NCBI GenBank assembly: GCA_964507035.1
Contig: CAZDOQ010000051.1
Location: 1-11,213, forward strand
Origin: Pseudolachnospira sp964507035
GTDB lineage: Bacteria; Bacillota; Clostridia; Lachnospirales; Lachnospiraceae
Length of the DNA: 11,213 nt
Reading direction: 5' to 3'
Shown here: positions 6,222-11,213 of the stretch, one piece after another
Layout of the letters: every line of letters begins with the position of its first letter
Position numbering within the stretch: position 1 is the first letter of the stretch
Translations under genes and position numbers: made by a program
Notes under the pieces: generated by a model
Seen by the model: the letters and a program-made list of their open reading frames with translations, nothing else
Database searches by the model: none
Told to the model about the DNA's origin: nothing

Positions 6222-7682
6222 ATGAAAGCATTTTTGAAACTGACCCCGGTGATTTTGCTGGCAGGCTTGTTGCTCAGCGGCGTGGACATTTTGCTGTCCG
6301 CCCCTCTGGCCACCGTGTGGGCGGGAATCCTGGCCTTTGTTTTGGACCGGAAGGCCTACAAGACCATTTATTCCTCTGCCATGGAGAACGCCAAAAACCT
6401 GATCGACATTCTGTTTCTGTTGATGATCTCCTTTGCCATGGCGGAAGTTTTTATGGCCAGCGGTGTAGGCGCCGCTGTCATTGAGGCAGCCATGGTGGTG
6501 GGGCTGACCGGCGCCACGGTGGCCAGCGCGTCCCTGTTGGTGACGGCGGTGCTGTCCGTGGCCACCGGGACTTCCTGGGGAACCTTTGCCGCCTGTGTGC
6601 CGGTGTTCCTGTGGCTGTCCCACATTGTGGGAGGTTCCCCGCTGCTGACGGTGGCGGCCATTGCCGGAGGCTGCTGCTTTGGCGACAATATTGGTCTGAT
6701 TTCCGATACCACAGTGCTCTCTTCCGGCGTCCACAACGTGGAGGTGGTGGACCGGGTGCGGCACCAGGGCGCTTGGTCCCTCACCTGCCTGGCGGCTGGA
6801 TTCATTGCTTTTCTGGTGGCTTCCAGCGCCATGGGACTGGGCGGCGCTGCCGGTAGCGCCGCAGAGGCTATAGACGCCATTCCAGAGGAGGTATGGGTGA
6901 CGCTGGGTGAGGAAAGCTCCTCTGCCGTGACGCTTTTGGAGCAGGTCCGCAGCGGTGCGCCCATGTACTTGTTGATCCCGCTGGTTGTGGTGGTGGTCAT
7001 GGCAGTGGCTGGTATGGGCACTGTGATTTGTCTGGGCGCTGGCATCTTCTTGGCCTTCCTGCTGGGCCTGGTTGCCGGCACGCTGACCCTGTCCAGTTTT
7101 GGGGATCTGGTGTACGCTGGTTTCTCGGATGCCGGTTCCTGGACCGTGGCCATGACCCTCTGGACCGCGGCTTTTGGCGGCATTATGTCCAGTATGAACG
7201 CCTTTGATCCCATTGTCCGGGGCGTGGCGGCTATTGTCCGGAATGTCCGGCAGTTGATGACCTGCAATGCCCTGCTGTCCCTGTTCTGCAATGCGGTGCT
7301 GGGCGACTGTACCGGACAGATTGTGACCATGGGTCCCATTATCAAGGATCTGACCGAGCGGGAGGTGGAGGTCACTCCGGAGCAGATGTACAAGCTGCGC
7401 CTGCGCAATTCCACGTATTCCGACGCCTTTGGCACCATCGGTTCCCAGCTGATCCCCTGGCACGGCTATATGATCTATTTTACCGGGCTGGCGGCGTCGG
7501 TGTATCCGCTGTACGAGTTTACTCCCATTCGGATTATCTCTGCCAACTATTTCAGCATCATCGCCGTAGTCTCCATGCTGGTGCTCACCATCACCGGCTG
7601 GGACCGGTTCTTCCCGGGCTTTAAGATCCCCACAGAAAAGGACGGCGCCCATCTGAAGGGAAGCGGCCAAAAGACGGTGTAG
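6222..7682 (+). CDS. NhaC-family Na+/H+ antiporter-like membrane transporter
   Basis: A 486-residue polytopic membrane protein with about 11-12 hydrophobic segments. It carries the NhaC-type inverted-repeat signatures: ATGTSWGTFAACVPV (114-128) and CCFGDNIGLISDTTVLSS (151-168) in the first half, with NAVLGDCTGQIVTMGPI (357-373) and YSDAFGTIGSQLIPW (399-413) in the second. The Asp155, Asp162 and Thr-Thr group is the expected ion or substrate region. Family members exchange Na+ for protons and some couple this to organic acids (for example malate/lactate exchange by MleN). Being co-transcribed with a catabolic PLP enzyme and near hutH, it more likely moves an amino acid or its product than serves general salt tolerance (inference). 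The ribosome site GAGAGGAGG (6208-6216) is 5 bases before the ATG. An 18-bp terminator follows. Confidence 0.88.
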   Translation: MKAFLKLTPVILLAGLLLSGVDILLSAPLATVWAGILAFVLDRKAYKTIYSSAMENAKNLIDILFLLMISFAMAEVFMASGVGAAVIEAAMVVGLTGATVASASLLVTAVLSVATGTSWGTFAACVPVFLWLSHIVGGSPLLTVAAIAGGCCFGDNIGLISDTTVLSSGVHNVEVVDRVRHQGAWSLTCLAAGFIAFLVASSAMGLGGAAGSAAEAIDAIPEEVWVTLGEESSSAVTLLEQVRSGAPMYLLIPLVVVVVMAVAGMGTVICLGAGIFLAFLLGLVAGTLTLSSFGDLVYAGFSDAGSWTVAMTLWTAAFGGIMSSMNAFDPIVRGVAAIVRNVRQLMTCNALLSLFCNAVLGDCTGQIVTMGPIIKDLTEREVEVTPEQMYKLRLRNSTYSDAFGTIGSQLIPWHGYMIYFTGLAASVYPLYEFTPIRIISANYFSIIAVVSMLVLTITGWDRFFPGFKIPTEKDGAHLKGSGQKTV

Positions 7683-7740
7683 ACTGGGGACTGAAGGCTG
7701 GACTTTTGGACAGATAAACACACTTCTTTACAATGACTTA

Positions 7741-7796
7741 AGGCGTTTCTCTCCTTTTTCTGCACCAAAAGGAGAGAAACGCCTCCCTTATTTTTT
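7741..7796 (+). terminator. Strong intrinsic terminator closing the PLP enzyme/antiporter operon
   Basis: A perfect 18-bp stem, AGGCGTTTCTCTCCTTTT (7741-7758) and its complement (7767-7784), with an 8-base loop, followed by CCCTTATTTTTT. It starts 58 bases after the antiporter stop. Confidence 0.9.
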
Positions 7797-7845
7797 CCAT
7801 CTGATATCCCCAAAAGTTTCCGCTAAAAAGCCGCCAGGGCGGGGG

Positions 7846-7874
7846 TTTTCAAACGGAAAAATTTAGATTATAAT
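7846..7874 (+). promoter_or_regulatory. Probable sigma-70 promoter of mgtE
   Basis: A perfect TATAAT (7869-7874) with a weak TTTTCA -35 (7846-7851) at 17 bases. Transcription from near 7881 would give a leader of about 114 bases. The 312-base gap between the antiporter and mgtE holds only the terminator, this promoter and the leader. I see no M-box riboswitch core in the leader. Confidence 0.55.
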
Positions 7875-7994
7875 AGGCAAAGGAACGCAAAAGGGAAAAC
7901 TTTCAGTCAACAAAAACATGCGCCGTTGGGCGATCGCGGGAATACGGGAGAGCGCGGCGGGACGGGAAATGGGTCCGGCCGGAAGGAGGCAGAG

Positions 7995-9329
7995 ATGGAA
8001 GAGAAAGCGATTCAGTTCTTGGAGCAGAGAAGATTCAGCGAACTGCGGGAGTTGCTGAAAGAAATGGAACCTTTTGATATTGCCGCTATGCTGGAGGATG
8101 TGCCGGAGGAAGACCTGCCGTTGATGTTCCGGATCCTTCCCAAGGAGTTGGCGGCGGACGCCTTTGTGGAGATGGATTCGGACATGCAGGAGCTTTTGAT
8201 CCACAGTTTCAGCGACCGGGAGTTGAAGACAGTGATGGACCAGATCTACCTGGATGATGCGGTGGACATCATTGAGGAAATGCCGGCTAACGTGGTCAAG
8301 CGGATTTTACAGCACGCGGAGCCCCAGACTCGGGTGATGATCAACCGGCTCCTCCAGTATCCGGAGGATTCCGCAGGCAGTCTGATGACCATTGAGTTTG
8401 TGGACCTGCGGAAGGATATGACGGTCCAGGACGCTTTCACCCGCATCCGGCGGATCGGCGTCAACAAGGAGACCATCTACACCTGCTATGTGGTGGACCA
8501 GAACCGGACCCTGTTGGGACTGGTTTCTGTGAAGACGCTGCTGCTGTCCAGCTACGAGGATGTCATTGAGGACATCATGGAGACCAACGTGATCTACGCC
8601 ACCACCCTGGAGGACCAGGAGGACGTGGCAGAGACCTTTAAAAAATATGATCTGATGGCGCTGCCAGTGGTGGATATGGAGCACCGGCTGGTGGGGATCA
8701 TCACCTTCGACGACGTGATGGATGTTATGCAGGAGGAGGCCACCGAGGATATTGAAAAGATGGCTGCCATTATGCCTTCCGACCGGCCTTATATGAAAGT
8801 CAGCGTGTGGGATACCTATAAGAACCGAATCCCTTGGCTGCTCTTTCTGATGCTGTCTGCCACCTTCACCAGCATGATTTTGACTCATTTTGAGGAGGCG
8901 CTGGCGGTGGTGCCGGCCCTCACCATCTTTATCCCCATGCTGATGGGTACCGGCGGAAACGCCGGAGGCCAGACCTCCGTCACCATCATCCGGGGACTCT
9001 CCCTCAATGAGATCGAGTATGAGGATATGCCGGCGGTGATCTGGAAGGAACTGCGGGTGGCGGTTTGCTGCGGCGTGACGCTGGCGGTGGTATGTTTTTT
9101 TAAAGTGATCTGGATTGACCGGAAGGAGCCTATGACGGCGTTGGTAGTGTCGGTGGCCATTTTGGTGACGATGTGCGTGGCCAAGCTGGTGGGCTGCGTG
9201 CTGCCGGTGCTGGCTAAGCGGGTCGGCTTTGACCCGGCGGTGATGGCCAGCCCCTTTATCACCACCATTGTGGACGCAGTGTCTCTGCTGATCTATTTTG
9301 CCGTGGCGTCCGTGATCTTTGGACTGTGA
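7995..9329 (+). CDS. mgtE: Magnesium transporter MgtE
   Basis: A 444-residue Mg2+ channel/transporter, close to the usual ~450. Residues ~5-125 form the helical N domain (acidic repeats such as EDVPEEDLPLMF and DIIEEMPANVV). Residues ~126-250 are the paired CBS domains (DSAGSLM, then TCYVVDQNRTLLGLVSVK, and ALPVVDMEHRLVGIITFDD) that sense cytosolic Mg2+ and gate the pore. Residues ~275-444 contain about five membrane helices, with the family signature MGTGGNAGGQTSVT (317-330) and the ASPFITTIVDAVSLL segment (418-432), whose Asp427 corresponds to the pore aspartate. The ATG at 7995 follows GGAAGGAGG (7981-7989) by 5 bases. A longer in-frame TTG start at 7926 would add a Gly/Arg-rich tail unlike the family and bypass this ribosome site. 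It stands alone between its own promoter and terminator. Confidence 0.95.
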   Translation: MEEKAIQFLEQRRFSELRELLKEMEPFDIAAMLEDVPEEDLPLMFRILPKELAADAFVEMDSDMQELLIHSFSDRELKTVMDQIYLDDAVDIIEEMPANVVKRILQHAEPQTRVMINRLLQYPEDSAGSLMTIEFVDLRKDMTVQDAFTRIRRIGVNKETIYTCYVVDQNRTLLGLVSVKTLLLSSYEDVIEDIMETNVIYATTLEDQEDVAETFKKYDLMALPVVDMEHRLVGIITFDDVMDVMQEEATEDIEKMAAIMPSDRPYMKVSVWDTYKNRIPWLLFLMLSATFTSMILTHFEEALAVVPALTIFIPMLMGTGGNAGGQTSVTIIRGLSLNEIEYEDMPAVIWKELRVAVCCGVTLAVVCFFKVIWIDRKEPMTALVVSVAILVTMCVAKLVGCVLPVLAKRVGFDPAVMASPFITTIVDAVSLLIYFAVASVIFGL

Positions 9330-9577
9330 CGGAGGCCCAGTACCAGAATAAAAGCCGGGGCATTGGGGTGGACCGCTTTTTTCGCGGGACCTGCCGCTGC
9401 AGTTCCTACAGAGAGTCTGTTTGACGGTTCATGACGAATTAATTTTGTCCACTGATATTCCGGTTCATTCCCGTATCTATCACAAACATAGCGGTTCGGC
9501 TCGTTTGTCTGTGCGCTTTTGAACACATCCGGATCCATCACAGAAGCTGAAACAAAGACACTCTTGATCATATCCAT
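9293..9577 (-). CDS. Small hypothetical ORF, possibly a remnant
   Basis: A 94-codon reading frame starting MDMIKSVFVSASVMDPDVF. A ribosome-site-like AAGGGGG lies 8 bases before the ATG at 9577. The first ~55 residues (through NEPNRYVCDRYGNEPEYQW) use mixed, plausible codons of lower GC than the neighbours. The last third runs through the mgtE terminator and overlaps the mgtE 3' end by 37 bases, which a normal gene would rarely do. I recognise no family. It may be the 5' part of a truncated gene whose original 3' end was lost. No clear minus-strand -35 is visible upstream. Confidence 0.3.
   Translation of the reverse strand: MDMIKSVFVSASVMDPDVFKSAQTNEPNRYVCDRYGNEPEYQWTKLIRHEPSNRLSVGTAAAGPAKKAVHPNAPAFILVLGLRHSPKITDATAK
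9350..9382 (+). terminator. Probable intrinsic terminator after mgtE
   Basis: AAAAGC (9350-9355) and GG (9357-9358) pair with CC (9373-9374) and GCTTTT (9375-9380), with one bulged C and a 14-base loop, followed by further T to 9382. The stem is imperfect, but its place 20 bases after the mgtE stop supports the call. Confidence 0.55.
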
Positions 9578-9607
9578 CGCTGTTCCCCCTTCGCTTATGG
9601 ATTTTGA

Positions 9608-9631
9608 GCGCACATTTGCTATAATGTGCGC
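9608..9631. promoter_or_regulatory. Palindrome enclosing an extended -10 promoter element
   Basis: GCGCACATT (9608-9616), six bases, then AATGTGCGC (9623-9631): a perfect 9-bp inverted repeat. Between and across the arms lies TGCTATAAT (9617-9625), a perfect TATAAT with an extended -10 TG. The -35 is poor (TTATGG, 9595-9600, 19-base spacer). The form suggests a promoter whose -10 is covered by a dimeric repressor. The sequence does not resemble the Gram-positive LexA box. The downstream product would be only the broken uvrB fragment. Confidence 0.45.
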
Positions 9632-9660
9632 AGGGGCGGGCGCGAACCCAATCTTGGCGC

Positions 9661-9749
9661 TGGCCCACAATAACACCCTGACGGCCCAACTCTACAGCGA
9701 GTTTAAGGAATTTTTCCCGAACAATGCCGTAGAATATTTTGCCTCCTAG
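9661..9749 (+). pseudogene. Degenerate internal fragment of uvrB
   Basis: Bases 9661-9748 match 10251-10338 of the intact uvrB at 82 of 88 positions, with an unbroken 45-base identical block at 9697-9741. The copy encodes UvrB residues about 62-90, the segment between Walker A and the beta-hairpin (QLYSEFKEFFPNNAVEYF). It carries four amino-acid changes (K66N, A69T, G74S, V89A) and two silent ones, then a TAC to TAG change at 9747-9749 that places a stop where the first beta-hairpin tyrosine should be. Similarity falls off sharply at both ends; the ten bases upstream match only 5 of 10. It has no Walker A and cannot be functional UvrB. Confidence 0.85.
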
Positions 9750-9794
9750 TGTGCCGGGACCGGAAAATAAATGAGATGAAAAGAGGGGAGAAGG

Positions 9795-9866
9795 ATGAAT
9801 AAACAGGATCGTGAATACGTCTCTGAGTTTGATCGGGAAGTAGAAAAATATTTAAAGGGAGAATAA
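9795..9866 (+). CDS. Tiny ORF of 23 codons, probably a decayed gene start
   Basis: An ATG at 9795 begins MNKQDREYVSEFDREVEKYL and stops at 9866. It is preceded by a purine-rich GAGGGGAGAAGG ribosome-site-like sequence. In the same frame, after three stops within 24 bases, a further ATG at 9900 gives MDEELFGNEKKT before a stop at 9938, so the two pieces may once have been one small gene. The charged, helical composition is protein-like, and codons are more AT-rich than in the neighbours. I cannot assign a family. It could equally be a genuine short peptide. Confidence 0.3.
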   Translation: MNKQDREYVSEFDREVEKYLKGE

Positions 9867-10066
9867 ACTAGGTAAAAGCAATAGATATTTACCGATTTTA
9901 TGGATGAAGAATTGTTTGGAAATGAAAAGAAGACTTAAACTCAGCCTAAATGATTTTTTTGAGTGTGGCAGACAGATATGGAACATATTAAAAATCACAA
10001 AGAAGCACCCTCCGGGTACACCATTACGCCCTAAAATGACGGACAGAACTAAGGAGAAGATTTATC

Positions 10067-11213
10067 ATGGATCATTTTGAATTAGTATCCGAATACGCCC
10101 CCACCGGCGACCAGCCCCAGGCCATAGAGAGCCTGGTGAAAGGGTTCCAGGCGGGGAACAAATTTGAAACCCTGCTGGGCGTCACTGGCTCCGGCAAGAC
10201 TTTTACCATGGCCAATGTGATCCGGCAACTGAATAAACCCACCCTCGTGTTGGCCCACAACAAGACCCTGGCGGCCCAGCTCTACGGCGAGTTTAAGGAA
10301 TTTTTCCCGAACAATGCCGTAGAATATTTTGTCTCCTACTACGACTACTACCAACCGGAGGCCTACGTACCCTCCAGCGACACCTACATTGCCAAGGACT
10401 CGGCGGTGAACGATGAAATCGACCGGCTGCGCCACTCGGCCACGGCGGCCCTTTCCGAGCGCAGCGACGTGGTTATTGTCTCTTCCGTGTCCTGTATTTA
10501 TGGCTTGGGCAGCCCCATTGACTACAAAAACATGGTCGTCTCCCTGCGCCCCGGGATGCAGAAGGACCGGGACGAGGTGGTGCGGAAGCTCATTGACATC
10601 CAGTATACCCGGAACGACATGGACCTGCATCGGGGCACTTTCCGGGTCCGGGGGGATGTGCTGGAAGTGGCGACGGCCCGGACCGGCGAGTCCGCCCTGC
10701 GCATTGAGTTCTTTGGGGATGAGGTGGACCGGATCACCGAGATTGACACCCTCACCGGAGAGATCAAAGCCCGGCTGGAGCATGTACCCATCTTCCCAGC
10801 CTCTCATTATGTGGTGGCTCCGGAGCGGATGTTGGCGGCCGCCAAGGCCATAGAGGAAGAACTGGAGGAACGGGTGGCATATTTCCGCAGTCAGGACAAG
10901 CTGCTGGAGGCCCAGCGAATTGCGGAGCGGACCAACTTTGACGTGGAGATGATGCGGGAGACCGGGTTTTGCTCCGGTATCGAAAACTATTCTAGACATC
11001 TGGCAGGGCTTCCGGCTGGGAGCACGCCTCACACGCTGCTGGATTACTTTCCGGAGGACTTTCTTCTGATTATAGATGAGTCTCATATGACGGTGCCCCA
11101 AGTCCGGGGAATGTATGCGGGGGACCGGTCTCGGAAACAGACTCTGGTGGACTATGGATTCCGGCTGCCCTCGGCTTTGGACAACCGGCCCTTGAATTTT
11201 CAGGAATTTGAGA
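10067..11213 (+). CDS. uvrB: Excinuclease ABC subunit B, 5' part (runs off the window)
   Basis: The first 382 codons of UvrB, the ATP-dependent damage-verification helicase-like subunit of nucleotide excision repair, which is loaded by UvrA and recruits UvrC. The ATG at 10067 follows AAGGAGAAG (10051-10059) by 7 bases. The N-terminus MDHFELVSEYAPTGDQPQAI is characteristic. Walker A is GVTGSGKT (38-45), motif Ia is TLVLAHNKTLAAQLY (59-73), the DNA-gripping beta-hairpin is YYDYYQPEAYVP (91-102), and the motif II (Walker B) sequence DESH is at 337-340. The frame is open and intact to the last base; the family's usual ~660 residues imply that about 280 lie beyond the edge. A broken copy of residues 62-90 lies 590 bases upstream. 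No Gram-positive LexA box is visible directly upstream, which is worth noting because uvrB is often SOS-controlled. Confidence 0.96.
   Translation, partial: MDHFELVSEYAPTGDQPQAIESLVKGFQAGNKFETLLGVTGSGKTFTMANVIRQLNKPTLVLAHNKTLAAQLYGEFKEFFPNNAVEYFVSYYDYYQPEAYVPSSDTYIAKDSAVNDEIDRLRHSATAALSERSDVVIVSSVSCIYGLGSPIDYKNMVVSLRPGMQKDRDEVVRKLIDIQYTRNDMDLHRGTFRVRGDVLEVATARTGESALRIEFFGDEVDRITEIDTLTGEIKARLEHVPIFPASHYVVAPERMLAAAKAIEEELEERVAYFRSQDKLLEAQRIAERTNFDVEMMRETGFCSGIENYSRHLAGLPAGSTPHTLLDYFPEDFLLIIDESHMTVPQVRGMYAGDRSRKQTLVDYGFRLPSALDNRPLNFQEFE

Larger units (their letters stand above)
9330..10066. other. Gene-poor 737-base scar between mgtE and uvrB
   Basis: This stretch holds the mgtE terminator, a weak minus-strand ORF, a palindromic promoter-like site, a degenerate uvrB fragment and a decayed small ORF. 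Its right half (about 9840-10060) is clearly more AT-rich than the flanking genes. No transposase, integrase or terminal inverted repeat is visible. It reads as the residue of an old insertion or rearrangement. The last ~100 bases before uvrB contain no convincing sigma-70 promoter; the uvrB promoter was not identified. Confidence 0.5.

Noticed and set aside
7827..7849. Second terminator-like hairpin (CCGC-CAGG-GCGG followed by GGGTTTT) upstream of mgtE
   Set aside because: The stem is only 4 bp with mismatches outside it, and the strong 18-bp terminator at 7741 already ends the preceding operon.
7918..8056. Upstream ORF (MRRWAIAGIRESAAGREMGP) overlapping the mgtE start, as a possible Mg2+-sensing leader peptide
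   Set aside because: No ribosome site precedes its ATG and it overlaps mgtE out of frame; no leader-peptide features such as regulatory proline or acidic runs are visible.
9904..10080. 58-codon ORF (MKNCLEMKRRLKLSLNDFFE) upstream of uvrB
   Set aside because: It has no ribosome site, crosses the uvrB ribosome site and start, and shows no recognisable protein features.
1..11213. CRISPR array, tRNA, rRNA or intact insertion sequence
   Set aside because: No regularly spaced repeats, no tRNA cloverleaf or rRNA sequence, and no transposase or integrase motifs were seen on either strand.

Overview
The window looks like chromosomal DNA from a GC-rich member of the Clostridia, probably a gut-type relative of the Oscillospiraceae. 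This rests on strong AGGAGG-type ribosome sites, TTGACA/TATAAT promoters, many intrinsic terminators, Arg CGG and Leu CTG codon preference, and the families present. The taxonomic placement is an inference; no search was possible.

Positions 1-7800 read as one amino-acid utilisation locus. A GntR-family regulator (minus strand, 32-1006) is divergent from hutH (1223-2794, histidine ammonia-lyase) across a 216-base region holding two back-to-back sigma-70 promoters and an inverted repeat that brackets the regulator's own promoter. After a strong terminator comes a sigma-54 enhancer-binding protein (2949-5015) with its own sigma-70 promoter. Downstream lie a 19-base perfect dyad, an intrinsic terminator and a near-consensus -24/-12 sigma-54 promoter (5134-5150). 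This promoter drives a two-gene unit: a fold-type II PLP enzyme of the D-cysteine desulfhydrase/ACC deaminase family (5191-6183) and an NhaC-family membrane antiporter (6222-7682), closed by an 18-bp terminator. No hutU, hutI or ftcD is present, so histidine degradation would stop at urocanate unless those genes lie elsewhere.

Positions 7800-9380 hold a separate unit, mgtE (7995-9329), a magnesium channel/transporter, with its own promoter but no recognisable M-box riboswitch.

Positions 9330-10066 are a 737-base scar, poor in genes and partly AT-rich. It contains a weak minus-strand small ORF, a 24-base palindrome around an extended -10 box, an 88-base degenerate copy of an internal piece of uvrB, and a decayed small ORF. 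The intact uvrB begins at 10067 and runs off the right edge. The uvrB fragment lies exactly 590 bases upstream of its parent segment, suggesting a past duplication or element insertion.
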